Assembly (NCBI RefSeq): GCF_002975405.1 | Contig: NZ_PCPS01000001.1 | Location: 434,001-498,000 of the forward strand | DNA from: Arthrobacter sp. MYb229 | GTDB taxonomy: Bacteria > Actinomycetota > Actinomycetes > Actinomycetales > Micrococcaceae | Length of the DNA: 64,000 nt | Direction: 5' to 3' | Shown here: piece after piece, positions 36,308 to 44,676 of the stretch | How the letters are laid out: each line of letters opens with the position of its first letter | How positions within the stretch are numbered: position 1 is the first letter of the stretch | Position numbers and translations under genes: made by a program | Notes under the pieces: model-generated | The model's input: only the letters and a program-made list of their open reading frames with translations | The model's database searches: none | Told to the model about the DNA's origin: nothing

Positions 36308-36652
36308 ATGCCATTTTTTCTCATAGCATTGGCAATCCTGGCCGTGGGCGGCGTGGCGTTGCTGATTTCAAGCCAACGGAAATCGGTTCCGGCCGGCCGG
36401 CATTTCGAATCCACGAGCGAGCCAATTGTGGGGCTCGTGGAGCATGAAGCGTCGTTGCCGCCGGTGTTGTTGCCGGAGCATCCGCGCGCCAACGATATTG
36501 ACTCCGTGAAGTTCTCGCTGGGGCTGCGCGGCTACCGCTGCGATCAAGTAGACGACACTCTTGATGTGCTGGCTGCCGAGATCACCCGACTGGAAAATAC
36601 AATTCGTGACATGGAGTCCCGGCGTGTGATTAGCGACACGACGCAAAATTAG
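36308..36652 (+). CDS. DivIVA-domain membrane-anchored protein
   Basis: 114 aa. The N-terminal helix FFLIALAILAVGGVALLIS is a membrane anchor. The remainder is soluble and ends in the DivIVA-like motif VKFSLGLRGYRCDQVDDTLDVLAAEI (residues ~62-90), the short domain found in many actinobacterial cell-pole and division proteins. Only one short helix (TRLENTIRDM) follows, so it lacks the long coiled coil of true DivIVA. Function unknown. It is coupled to the LOG-family gene. Confidence 0.8.
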   Translation: MPFFLIALAILAVGGVALLISSQRKSVPAGRHFESTSEPIVGLVEHEASLPPVLLPEHPRANDIDSVKFSLGLRGYRCDQVDDTLDVLAAEITRLENTIRDMESRRVISDTTQN

Positions 36653-36777
36653 CAATAATAGAAGATAAGTGTCCCTTATCAGCGACGAATCATCGCAGAA
36701 GGTGGACTTAGACATTGGGTTGTGCGCAAGGCAAAAAATGTTGCGCGCGTTAGCCACGGACGAAGGGAACAGCTCAT

Positions 36778-36945
36778 ATGGCTGCGATGAAGCCACGTAC
36801 CGGTGACGGGCCGATGGAAGTCACCAAAGAGGGTCGAAGCCTGATTTTGAGACTGCCAATCGACGGCGGAGGTCGTCTGGTGGTGGAGCTGAACAGTGCG
36901 GAAGCAACTGAACTGCGTAACTGTCTAGTTGGGGTCACCGAATAA
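36778..36945 (+). CDS. DUF3117 protein, 55 aa
   Basis: The small protein begins MAAMKPRTGDGPMEVTKEGR and continues RSLILRLPIDGGGRLVVELN, ending LRNCLVGVTE, a nearly invariant actinobacterial family of 50-60 aa. Its role is not established. It has its own upstream region of 125 bases and a strong terminator directly behind, so it is expressed alone. Confidence 0.92.
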   Translation: MAAMKPRTGDGPMEVTKEGRSLILRLPIDGGGRLVVELNSAEATELRNCLVGVTE

Positions 36946-36957
36946 TTCTTTAGCAAA

Positions 36958-36992
36958 CCGAGGGCCGGCAAGATGCCGGCCCTCGGTTTTTC
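36958..36992 (+). terminator. Intrinsic terminator after the DUF3117 gene
   Basis: CCGAGGGCCGGC and GCCGGCCCTCGG form a perfect twelve-base stem with a five-base loop, followed by TTTTTCT. Its position 12 bases after the stop is typical. Confidence 0.93.
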
Positions 36993-37010
36993 TACCCGCC
37001 GAACGCCCCG

Positions 37011-37670
37011 CTAGCGCGCTTTAGGTGCGGGCAGCACCGTGGCCACGAACAATCCCTGCTCGCTGGGGAAGAGGTGGGTCTGCAGCTTCGGGTCCTCGCG
37101 CAGCAGGCGCAGGGCATCGCGGGTGGCGACGGTGGAGGCGCGGCGTACCGCGGGACGCGCGAGGCGGTGTTCATCGAATGCGTTATTCAGCACGATCACC
37201 CCGCCCGGACCCACCAGGCGCTTGGCCTCGGCCACGTAGTCCAGCAGCAGTTCCGCGCTGGCATCGATGAGCACCAGGTCATAGGCGTGGTCGGCCAAGC
37301 GGGAGAGCACGCTTTCGGCGCGCTCGTTGATGATGCGCACGCGAGCCGAGAGGATTCCGGCTTCGCGCAGGCCCTGGCGCATGGCGTTGGCATGCTCCAG
37401 ATCCGATTCGATGGCCGTCAGCGTCCCCGTGGCGCCCATGGCTTCGAGCATCGCCATGGAGGCGACGCCCACTCCGGAGCCGATCTCGACGATGCTGTGC
37501 GGGGCGCGCAGGGTGCAGAGCAAGGCGAGCATCGAGCGCCCGGCCGGATCGATGCATCGAACACCAAGATCCGCGGCCCGTTCGCGTGCGGCAAGCACAT
37601 GATCGCGCTCGGGCAGCTGGTTTTGGCTGAAGCCCCAGCTGGCGAGGAGTTCTGGATTCATCGAAGGCAT
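37011..37670 (-). CDS. O-methyltransferase (catechol-type, SAM-dependent)
   Basis: 219 aa. The SAM motif is IVEIGSGVGVASMAM at about residues 60-75, followed by LTAIESDLEHANAMRQGL, which holds the acidic ribose ligand, and LVLIDASAELLLDYV with the catalytic/metal Asp. LVGPGGVIVLNNAFD contains the second metal ligand region. The family methylates catechol-like or similar hydroxyls; the actinobacterial member near sigE has no established substrate. It is divergent from sigE, with a 141-base gap. Confidence 0.87.
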   Translation of the reverse strand: MPSMNPELLASWGFSQNQLPERDHVLAARERAADLGVRCIDPAGRSMLALLCTLRAPHSIVEIGSGVGVASMAMLEAMGATGTLTAIESDLEHANAMRQGLREAGILSARVRIINERAESVLSRLADHAYDLVLIDASAELLLDYVAEAKRLVGPGGVIVLNNAFDEHRLARPAVRRASTVATRDALRLLREDPKLQTHLFPSEQGLFVATVLPAPKAR

Positions 37671-37811
37671 GAGTGTGAGGTCCTTGGGGTTGTCTGTCGG
37701 GTGGTCCGGAGACCATCGTACCTACCGAGTTGGGCCGATCTTGGACGAACTGCTGGCAGGTGCGCAGGCGATTCTTAGCTTCAGCTCAGCTTTCCGGGTC
37801 ACAATTGAAGA

Positions 37812-38435
37812 GTGAACACTGCAAGTAGCCAGCTAATTGCCCCCGTGGACGGCCCCGAAACCGAGACCCCCTCATGGGACTCCATGGTGCACGACCATGG
37901 CGAACGGGTCTTTCGTTTGGCGTACCGTCTGACCGGTAACCGCCAGGATGCCGAGGACCTGTCGCAGGAAGCCTTCGTGCGGGCGTTCAACGCGTTGGAG
38001 AAGTACACGCCCGGCACCATGGGCGGATGGCTGCACCGCATCACCACCAACCTGTTCCTCGACCAGGCGCGGCGCAAGTCCAAAATCCGTTTTGACCGTT
38101 TTGCCGAGGGCGCCGAGGACCGCTTCCCGAGCAACGCGGTCACCCCCGAGCGGGACTTCGAATTCAACAATCTGGACGTGGATGTGGCCAAGGCGCTCAA
38201 GGCGCTCGCCCCCGACTTCAGGGCGGCGATCGTGTTGTGCGATATGGAGGGCTTCTCCTATGAGGAAGTCTCGCAGATCCTGAATGTGAAGCTGGGCACC
38301 GTGCGGTCGCGCATCCACCGTGGGCGCGCCATGCTGCGAGACGCCTTGGCGCACCGCAACCCGGCCAACCGCGCCCCGTTGACCGTGAGCCTGCCGCGCA
38401 TCCCGTTGGGGCTGCGCACCGCCAAGCAGGGCTGA
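37812..38435 (+). CDS. sigE: ECF sigma factor SigE
   Basis: 207 aa from a GTG. Region 2 is HGERVFRLAYRLTGNRQDAEDLSQEAFVRAF, with the -10 recognition segment continuing through TPGTMGGWLHRITTNLFLDQARR; region 4 is APDFRAAIVLCDMEGFSYEEVSQILN with the helix-turn-helix GTVRSRIHRGRAML. This is the extracytoplasmic stress sigma factor that in mycobacteria and corynebacteria is coded next to its anti-sigma factor. Here the next gene, 68 bases on, is tatB; no anti-sigma gene lies between. Confidence 0.88.
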   Translation: MNTASSQLIAPVDGPETETPSWDSMVHDHGERVFRLAYRLTGNRQDAEDLSQEAFVRAFNALEKYTPGTMGGWLHRITTNLFLDQARRKSKIRFDRFAEGAEDRFPSNAVTPERDFEFNNLDVDVAKALKALAPDFRAAIVLCDMEGFSYEEVSQILNVKLGTVRSRIHRGRAMLRDALAHRNPANRAPLTVSLPRIPLGLRTAKQG

Positions 38436-38502
38436 CGCATAAGTCATCCGCCGTGGCGCGGTGACTTCGACCATTCGAAGCCGACAAGGTAATCTTTCAT
38501 AC

Positions 38503-38895
38503 GTGGAGTTAATTGGAATCAATGGCGGAGAATTCATCATTCTCGCCATCCTCGCAGTGGTGATCTTGGGTCCCGAGAAGCTTCCGGAGTACGCCAAAAA
38601 ACTGGCTAACCTGGTCAAGGAACTACGCCGCATGGCCAATGGCGCCAAGGAGCAGCTGCGTGAAGAGGTCGGCGACGAGGTCGCAGACATGGACTGGCGC
38701 AAGCTGGACCCGCGGCAGTACGATCCGCGGCGGATCATCAAGGAAGCGCTCGTCGATGAATTCGACGAGGCGGTGAACGCGGCCAAGGCGCCGCCGCACC
38801 CCGCGCAGGCCCCGGTGCGAACGGCCGTTGAGACCGCCAAGCAGCAACCGCTGGCGGCCGACGAGCTGGCCCCCTTTGACACGGAAGCCACCTAG
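38503..38895 (+). CDS. tatB: Twin-arginine translocase subunit TatB
   Basis: 130 aa from a GTG at 38503; the frame is open to 38461 but the family N-terminus (MELIGINGGEF) starts here. FIILAILAVVILGPEKLPEYAKKLANLVKELRR is the single membrane helix, the GPEKLP hinge and the amphipathic helix of TatA/B proteins. The C-terminal half is acidic and Pro/Ala-rich. TatB forms the substrate receptor with TatC, which is not in this window. It probably shares transcription with sigE. Confidence 0.87.
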   Translation: MELIGINGGEFIILAILAVVILGPEKLPEYAKKLANLVKELRRMANGAKEQLREEVGDEVADMDWRKLDPRQYDPRRIIKEALVDEFDEAVNAAKAPPHPAQAPVRTAVETAKQQPLAADELAPFDTEAT

Positions 38896-38900
38896 AACCT

Positions 38901-40004
38901 CTAGAAGGACATTGGCAGCGATCGCCCGGCAAGCCCGCGCGGCCGCTGCCCTAATTTCTGCGCCAGCTGGCGCAGGGAACCTGCCACCGGCGACTCCGGG
39001 GCGCCCAGCACCACCGGGACCCCTCGATCCGAGCCCACCCGCACCGCCTCTTCCAGCGGCAGCTGGGCGAGCAGCTCCACCGGATATCCGAGCTGTTCGC
39101 TGAGCGATTCGCTCAGCCGCAGCCCGCCGCCGGTTCCGAAGATCTCCATCTTGCCGCCGTCGGGCAGGCTCAGGTAGCTCATATTCTCCACCACGCCGAT
39201 GACCTGCTGCTTGGTTTGCAAGGCAATGGTTCCGGCGCGTTCGGCCACCGCTGTCGCGGTGGACTGCGGGGTGGTGATCACCAGCAGTTCGCTATTGGGC
39301 AGCAGCTGCGAAACCGAGATCGCCATATCCCCGGTGCCCGGGGGCAGGTCCAGCAGCAGCACGTCCAGGTCCCCGAAGTACACGTCGGTCAAGAACTGTT
39401 CCAGCGCGCGGTGCAGCATCGGCCCGCGCCAGATCACCGGCTGGTTCGAGTCCAGGAACATGCCGATGGAAATGACCTTCACCCCGTGGGCCACCGGGGG
39501 CAGGATCATCTCGTCCACGCGGGTCGGTTTCCCGGTGATGCCCATCAGCGCCGGGATCGAGAAGCCGTGCACGTCGGCATCGATCAGCCCGACCTTCAAC
39601 CCGTCCGCGGCCATGGCGGCCGCCAGATTCGCGGTGATCGAGGACTTGCCCACCCCGCCCTTGCCGCTGGCCACCGCGATCACCCGGGTCAGCGAATCCG
39701 GGTCGGAGAATACCGTGCGCTTGGCTTGCAGCTTCGCGCGCAGCTCGGCGCGCTGGACCGGGTCCATCACATCCAGCACGACGTTCACCGCCGCCACCTC
39801 GGGCAGCTCGCCCACCGCCTTGGCCACGTCGGCCTCGATGGTCGAACGCATCGGGCAGCCGGCGATGGTCAGCAGGATGCGCACCTTCGCGGTGCCCGCG
39901 ACCAGTTCCGCGGAGCCCACCATGCCCAGTTCGGTGATGGGGCGGCGCAGCTCCGGGTCGATTACGGATTCAAGGGCGCGGTGCAGGGCCGCGGATTGGG
40001 TCAC
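38901..40004 (-). CDS. mrp: Mrp/ApbC-type iron-sulfur carrier ATPase
   Basis: 367 aa. The N-terminal ~95 residues form a MIP18/DUF59 domain (ALESVIDPELRRPITELGM, with TIAGCPMRST). The P-loop is VIAVASGKGGVGKSSITANLA, followed by VGLIDADVHG and LLDLPPGTGD. In many relatives a CPxC motif precedes FGxGGG; here the segment reads LSLPDGGKMEIFGTGGG, so that cluster-binding pair is absent, as I believe it is in other actinobacteria. It should assist FeS cluster assembly or delivery. The downstream DUF1003 gene shares the strand and overlaps its start by four bases. Confidence 0.85.
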   Translation of the reverse strand: MTQSAALHRALESVIDPELRRPITELGMVGSAELVAGTAKVRILLTIAGCPMRSTIEADVAKAVGELPEVAAVNVVLDVMDPVQRAELRAKLQAKRTVFSDPDSLTRVIAVASGKGGVGKSSITANLAAAMAADGLKVGLIDADVHGFSIPALMGITGKPTRVDEMILPPVAHGVKVISIGMFLDSNQPVIWRGPMLHRALEQFLTDVYFGDLDVLLLDLPPGTGDMAISVSQLLPNSELLVITTPQSTATAVAERAGTIALQTKQQVIGVVENMSYLSLPDGGKMEIFGTGGGLRLSESLSEQLGYPVELLAQLPLEEAVRVGSDRGVPVVLGAPESPVAGSLRQLAQKLGQRPRGLAGRSLPMSF

Positions 40005-40609
40005 TTTGGGTTTGCCTTCCGATGCTGGGAGCGGTTGGAGTCAACCGTGTCAATTAACCCGGTGGACGGATTGCTGTGCTTGTTCTTGCGCTTGGCGCGC
40101 AGATGCAGGTCTTCGCCGTCGGTGGTTTCGAGCAGTTCTTCGAGCACATTGCGCAGTTCGGAACGCACATAGTCGCGGGTGGCGACATCGCGCATGGCCA
40201 GGCGCAGGGAGGCGAGCTCCCGGGTGAGGTATTCGGTGTCGTAGAGGTTGCGCTCGGCGCGGTTGCGGTCCTCGGTGAGCGAGACGCGGTCGCGGTCATC
40301 CTGGCGGTTCTGCGCGAGCAGCAGCAGCGGGGCCGCATAGGAGGCCTGCAAGGAGAGCATCAGGGTCAGCGCGGTGAAGCCGATGGCCGCGTCATCGAAG
40401 CGCCAGGCGGCCGGGGCGACGGTATTCCAGACGAGCCAGAAGGCGCAGAAGATCGTCATGTAGAACAGGAACTGCGGGGTGCCCATGAAGCGGGCGAATT
40501 TCTCCGTCGCCGAACCGAAGAGGTCCGGATCGGGGGAGAACTTCGGCCAGAACCGGCTGCGTGCCGAAAGGGGAGTATCCAGCCCGTTGCTCTTGCGCTG
40601 TTCGGCCAT
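40001..40609 (-). CDS. DUF1003 membrane protein
   Basis: 202 aa. ARFMGTPQFLFYMTIFCAFWLVWN opens the conserved core, two membrane helices follow (FWLVWNTVAP; AIGFTALTLMLSLQASYAAPLLLLA), and QNRQDDRDRVSLTEDRNRA is the family's cytosolic motif. A long charged C-terminal stretch rich in Arg/Glu follows. The family has no known function. Its stop overlaps the start of mrp by four bases; the MgtE-like gene is upstream on the same strand, so the three are one transcript. Confidence 0.88.
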   Translation of the reverse strand: MAEQRKSNGLDTPLSARSRFWPKFSPDPDLFGSATEKFARFMGTPQFLFYMTIFCAFWLVWNTVAPAAWRFDDAAIGFTALTLMLSLQASYAAPLLLLAQNRQDDRDRVSLTEDRNRAERNLYDTEYLTRELASLRLAMRDVATRDYVRSELRNVLEELLETTDGEDLHLRAKRKNKHSNPSTGLIDTVDSNRSQHRKANPK

Positions 40610-40656
40610 CCGGTGAACTCCTTTGCTGCTGATCGAGAATGCTGAAGCTTGCCGGC

Positions 40657-41907
40657 CTAATCCGCCGAGCGCCAGTCATCGGGAAGAATGTGGTCCAGGA
40701 CGTCGTCGACGGTGATGGCGCCGACGAGCCGCCCCTCGTTGTTGACCACGCCCACCGAGGTGAGGTTATAGGTGGCCAGATGGCGGACCACGTCGGTGAT
40801 GCTCGACAGGTCCGACATCGGTTCAAGTTCCTTGTCAAGAATATCGCCCAAGGGCTCCGGGGGAGCGGCGCGCAACAGCGCCTGGATGTGAACTTGGCCC
40901 AGGTAGCGGCCGGTGGGGGTCTCCAGCGGCGGACGCACCACATAAACCGTGGAGGCCAGCGCCGGGCTGATCTCTTCGAAGCGGACCGAAGCCAGCGCCT
41001 CGGCCACCGTGGATTCCGGGGTGAGGATCACCGGCACCGGGGTCATCACCGAACCGGCGGTGCCTTCGGGATAGGCCAGCAGGCGGCGCACGTCCTCGGC
41101 CTCCTCCTCGTTCATCAGCTCCAGCAGCTGGTGCTTGGTCTCCTCTTCCACCTCGGCGAGCAGGTCGGCCGCGTCATCCGGGTCCATCTCCTCGAGCACA
41201 TCCGCGGCGCGCTCCAAGCTGAGCGCGGAGAGGATTTCGACCTGTTCGCGGTCCGGAAGCTCCTGCAAGACGTCGGCCAGCCGGTCATCTTGCAGATGCG
41301 CGGCGACTTCCAGCCGGCGTTTGCCGGTCATCTCATGCAGCGCGTCGGCGAAGTCGGCGGCCTTCATCTCATCGTGGGTGGCCACGAAGTTATCCGCGGA
41401 CTGCGGTTCGCTCTGCGCCCCCTGGCGGATCTCCTCCCAGGAGACCAGCACCTTGTTGCGGCGGCGGGTGCGCAGGCCCAGCAGCGTGCTGGTCGTCTCC
41501 AGGCGCTGGACGAAGTACTCGTTGATCTCCCAGTCCCCGCGCCGGGTCTGGGTCAGCCCCACGTCCTCGATCAAACCGCGCCCGGAGGCATCGAGGAAGG
41601 TGACCGTGCGGTCGAACATTTCGGCGACGACGAGCATTTCCTGCCCGCGCTGCTGGAAGCGGCGCATGTTGACCAGTCCGGAGCAGATGACCTGGGTGGA
41701 TTCCATCGACTGGATCCGGGTCATCGGCACGAAGACGCGGCGTTTACCCGGAACTTCGACGACCACGCCGACACAGGCCGGGGCCCGCTGCGGGCCGCGC
41801 GAAACGACGACGACGTCGCGTAGCCGGCCCAGGCGATCGCCCAAGGGGTCGAAGACGTCCAGCCCGAGGAGCCGGGCGACAAAGATTTTAGAAACGTGTG
41901 CGCTCAC
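40657..41907 (-). CDS. MgtE N-terminal/CBS domain protein without membrane part
   Basis: 416 aa in three sections. Residues ~5-165 form PRC-barrel-like strands (LLGLDVFDPLGDRLGRLRDVVVV). About 175-290 is the alpha-helical MgtE N domain (DALHEMTGKRRLEVAAHLQDD, EEMDPDDAADLLAEVEEE, LAYPEGTAGSVMTP). Then two CBS repeats follow (TVAEALASVRFEEI; SSITDVVRHLATYNLTSVGVV). The five-helix transporter domain of MgtE is absent and the gene ends LDHILPDDWRSAD. It is therefore a soluble magnesium- or nucleotide-sensing protein, not a transporter. Precedes the DUF1003 and mrp genes. Confidence 0.87.
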   Translation of the reverse strand: MSAHVSKIFVARLLGLDVFDPLGDRLGRLRDVVVVSRGPQRAPACVGVVVEVPGKRRVFVPMTRIQSMESTQVICSGLVNMRRFQQRGQEMLVVAEMFDRTVTFLDASGRGLIEDVGLTQTRRGDWEINEYFVQRLETTSTLLGLRTRRRNKVLVSWEEIRQGAQSEPQSADNFVATHDEMKAADFADALHEMTGKRRLEVAAHLQDDRLADVLQELPDREQVEILSALSLERAADVLEEMDPDDAADLLAEVEEETKHQLLELMNEEEAEDVRRLLAYPEGTAGSVMTPVPVILTPESTVAEALASVRFEEISPALASTVYVVRPPLETPTGRYLGQVHIQALLRAAPPEPLGDILDKELEPMSDLSSITDVVRHLATYNLTSVGVVNNEGRLVGAITVDDVLDHILPDDWRSAD

Positions 41908-42039
41908 CGTTCTAGCCTAGCGTGCAAAGGGGCCGTTGGCGGTGTGCTGGGCCACGAAGCGGCACAGGATTCTTTCACCCTCAGCGATAGTGGGTGTACA
42001 ACTGGGCGCACTCACAGTATTAGCGTGCACAATATAGGT

Positions 42040-42888
42040 ATGACCTCGCCGCATGGAGTAAATTCAATCAGCCCCAACGGTTTGCCCCGTGGCGAACTGC
42101 TTGGGCGCTACACCAGCTATCTGGATGCCCAGAAACTGGTCGACTATCTTGCAGATAACAACTTCCCGGTCTCCGCCGTGAGCATCGTGGGCAACGACGT
42201 GCGCACCGTGGAACGGGTGACCGCGAAGCTTTCCTACCCGAAGGTGGCGCTGTCCGGCGCGGCGCAGGGCGGCATGATGGGCCTCTTCGTGGGCCTGCTG
42301 CTCTCGCTCTTCGGCGGCAGCGGAACCGGCCTGTACCAGATCCTCTCGGCCATCGGGCTGGGCATGGCGATCTGGATGATCGCCGGAGTCGTTTCCTACT
42401 CGATGCGCCGGGGCAAGCGCGACTTCGCCTCCTCGAGCAAGTTCGTGGCGACCAGCTTCGACGTGGTCGTGGACTTCGAGCATTCGCAGACCGCCCGGCA
42501 GCTGGCCGCCCAGCTGCCGATGCGTCCGCAGCCGGCACCGGGCAGCGCGCCGGCAGCGCAGCCGGTACAGCCGCCCGCCGCCCCGGTGGCGCAGCCAGTA
42601 CAGCCGCCCGCTGCGACGCAGGCTCCGGCAGCTCCGGCAACGGAAGCAGCGCCCGCACCGACCAGCCAATTCGGCGACCTGCCAGATGGCCGCCCGCGCT
42701 ACGGTGTGCGCGTGGACGAGCCAAAGCCCGCGGCGCCGGCGCAGCCCGAGGCGCAGGATGTGGCGCAGGCCGAGCCGACGGTTAAACAGGATGCGGTGCA
42801 GCCGCCCTCCGGCGAAGCCGCCCCGGAGACGGCCGGCCAGCCACAGGCCGAAGCCAAGGAATCCGAAGAAGAGACCAAGCAGCAGTAA
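42040..42888 (+). CDS. General stress protein with glycine-zipper helices and Pro/Ala tail
   Basis: 282 aa from the ATG at 42040; the open frame is longer but the family start is here. GELLGRYTSYLDAQKLVDYL and VSAVSIVGNDVRTVERV match the YflT/GSP17M-like domain. Two helices with glycine repeats follow (ALSGAAQGGMMGLFVGLLLSLF; AIGLGMAIWMIAGVVSY), and from about residue 160 the tail is made of repeated APAQPVQPPAA-like units, then acidic. Membrane-associated with a flexible tail. Function unproven. Divergent from the MgtE-like gene. Confidence 0.75.
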   Translation: MTSPHGVNSISPNGLPRGELLGRYTSYLDAQKLVDYLADNNFPVSAVSIVGNDVRTVERVTAKLSYPKVALSGAAQGGMMGLFVGLLLSLFGGSGTGLYQILSAIGLGMAIWMIAGVVSYSMRRGKRDFASSSKFVATSFDVVVDFEHSQTARQLAAQLPMRPQPAPGSAPAAQPVQPPAAPVAQPVQPPAATQAPAAPATEAAPAPTSQFGDLPDGRPRYGVRVDEPKPAAPAQPEAQDVAQAEPTVKQDAVQPPSGEAAPETAGQPQAEAKESEEETKQQ

Positions 42889-42901
42889 CCAAGCGCAGCA
42901 A

Positions 42902-42952
42902 ACCCGCCACGAAGTTTTCCGCACCGAGCGGAGCAGCGTGGCGGGTTTTTGC
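42902..42952 (+). terminator. Terminator after the stress protein gene
   Basis: ACCCGCCACG and CGTGGCGGGT pair around a 25-base loop containing a second small hairpin (TCCGC/GCGGA), with TTTTTGC behind. Confidence 0.8.
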
Positions 42953-42986
42953 TTGCCCGCTGGTCCGCGGCAGGCAGCCAGCGACG

Positions 42987-43037
42987 CAAAAAACCAGGGG
43001 CAGCCGGGCTTCCGAGGTGGAAACCGGCTGCCCCTGG
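42987..43037 (-). terminator. Terminator for the aminopeptidase gene
   Basis: On the minus strand CCAGGGGCAGCCGG and CCGGCTGCCCCTGG pair around a 16-base loop, followed by TTTTTTGCG. It lies 26 bases after the aminopeptidase stop. Confidence 0.88.
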
Positions 43038-43062
43038 CAACTGTGCAATGACCGCTGGCGGA

Positions 43063-44610
43063 CTAGCCGCGCAGCTTTGCCATCCACGCCTCGACCTCGT
43101 CGGGCTTGCGCGGCAGGGCCGCGGAGAGGTTCACCGCACCATCGGCGGTGACCAGGATGTCGTCCTCGATGCGCACGCCCAGCCCGCGGTACTCTTCCGG
43201 GATGGCCAGGTCCTCATTCTTGAAGTACAGGCCCGGTTCGATGGTGAACACCATGCCCTCGACGAGTTCCGCGTCCAGGTACAGATCCGCACGGGCCTGG
43301 GCGCAATCATGCACATCCAGGCCCAGATGGTGGCTGGTGCCATGCGGCATCCAGCGGCGGTGGTGCTGGCCTTCGGGGGACAGCGCCTCCTCCAGGGAAA
43401 CCGGGAGCAGCCCCCAATCCTGCAGGCGTTCGGCGAGCACGGTGGTGGCGATGAGGTGCAGGTCGCGGAACTTCAGCCCCGGGCGGACCGCGGCGTAGGT
43501 TGCATCGGCGGCGTCGAGCACGGCCTGATAGACCTTGCGCTGCAGCTCGGTGTACTTCCCGGAGACCGGCAGGGAGCGGGTGATGTCCGCGGTGTAGAGC
43601 GACTCGGCTTCCACTCCGGCGTCCAGCAGCAGCACCTCACCCTCGTTGACCTCGCCGGTGTTGCGGATCCAGTGCAGGATCGTGGCGTTGTTGCCCGAGG
43701 CGGCGATGGTGTCATAACCCAGTTCGTTGCCCTCGAGGCGGGCGCGGGCGAAGAAGGTGCCCTCCACGATGCGTTCCCCGCGCTGGTGGGCGATGGCGGC
43801 ATCCAGGTTGCGCACGACGTCTTCGAAGCCTGCGATGGTGGCATCCACGGACTTCTGCAGTTCGGCTAGTTCGTACTCGTCCTTGACCAGGCGCAGCTCG
43901 GAGACGAACTCGGCGAGCTCGTTATCCAGCGCATCGCTGGCCTCCAGATCCTGTCCGGTGTTGATCCGCGAGGTATCGACCAGCGCCTCGACGTTCAGGT
44001 CGATCTCGCGCATCAGGCGGATGCGGATCCCGCCCAGGGCCTGCGGTCCCGAGTTCTTGGTCAGCGCATTTTCCAGCAGATCCAGCGACTGCGTGGAGAT
44101 GCCGGTGCGGGCGGACATGGTGCTCAGCGTGGGACGCGGGCCCACCCAGAATTCTCCGGCGCGCGAGTCGAGGTAGAAGTCCGAGCTGTCCCGGCCCGCC
44201 ATCGGCGCGAAGTACAAGGTGGCCGCGTGGTTGCCGCCCTGGTCCCCGGCCCCGTCGTCGGTTGGCTCCAGCACCAGGACCGCATCGGGTTCGTGGTCGA
44301 CGCCCAGACCGGTCAGGTGCGCGAAGGCCGAATGCGGGCGGAAACGGTAGTCCGTATCATTCGAGCGGACCTTTGCCGGGCCGGCCGGAATGACCAGGCG
44401 TTCGCCCGGGTAGTGCGCGGAGAGGGCCGCACGGCGGGTGGCTGCAAAGCTTGCGGCAGGATCTGCTGCGGGAAGCTGGGAGGTGTCCGGCGCCCAAGAG
44501 GAAGCCATGAACTTCTTGAATGCTTCCGAGGTGGGACGCTGGGAGCGGTTGTTGACGCGATCTTCGAGCGGCTGGTCGTTGCCCGAAGGCGAAGAAACTT
44601 GATTGGTCAT
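43063..44610 (-). CDS. pepP: Xaa-Pro aminopeptidase (aminopeptidase P family)
   Basis: 515 aa from the ATG at 44610. The frame continues to 44700 but the family start is here. The N-terminal domain is ~1-230; the pita-bread catalytic domain has VLLLDAGVEAESLYTADITRS (two metal Asp), HGTSHHLGLDVHD (metal His), VFTIEPGLYF (Glu) and GVRIEDDILVT (Glu). The enzyme removes the first residue from peptides with proline second, using two Mn ions. It is divergent from the PHP gene (66 bases between starts). Confidence 0.9.
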   Translation of the reverse strand: MTNQVSSPSGNDQPLEDRVNNRSQRPTSEAFKKFMASSWAPDTSQLPAADPAASFAATRRAALSAHYPGERLVIPAGPAKVRSNDTDYRFRPHSAFAHLTGLGVDHEPDAVLVLEPTDDGAGDQGGNHAATLYFAPMAGRDSSDFYLDSRAGEFWVGPRPTLSTMSARTGISTQSLDLLENALTKNSGPQALGGIRIRLMREIDLNVEALVDTSRINTGQDLEASDALDNELAEFVSELRLVKDEYELAELQKSVDATIAGFEDVVRNLDAAIAHQRGERIVEGTFFARARLEGNELGYDTIAASGNNATILHWIRNTGEVNEGEVLLLDAGVEAESLYTADITRSLPVSGKYTELQRKVYQAVLDAADATYAAVRPGLKFRDLHLIATTVLAERLQDWGLLPVSLEEALSPEGQHHRRWMPHGTSHHLGLDVHDCAQARADLYLDAELVEGMVFTIEPGLYFKNEDLAIPEEYRGLGVRIEDDILVTADGAVNLSAALPRKPDEVEAWMAKLRG

Positions 44611-44676
44611 ACTACTTAGTGTGTCACCGATTCGGGTATCCGGGCAAAGTAGCAGTAGGCCAGCTAATCTAGGGAT

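Noticed and set aside
42540-42640. Tandem CAGCCGGTACAGCC-like repeats
   Set aside because: They lie inside a coding region and encode Pro/Ala-rich low complexity; no spacer structure, so not CRISPR.
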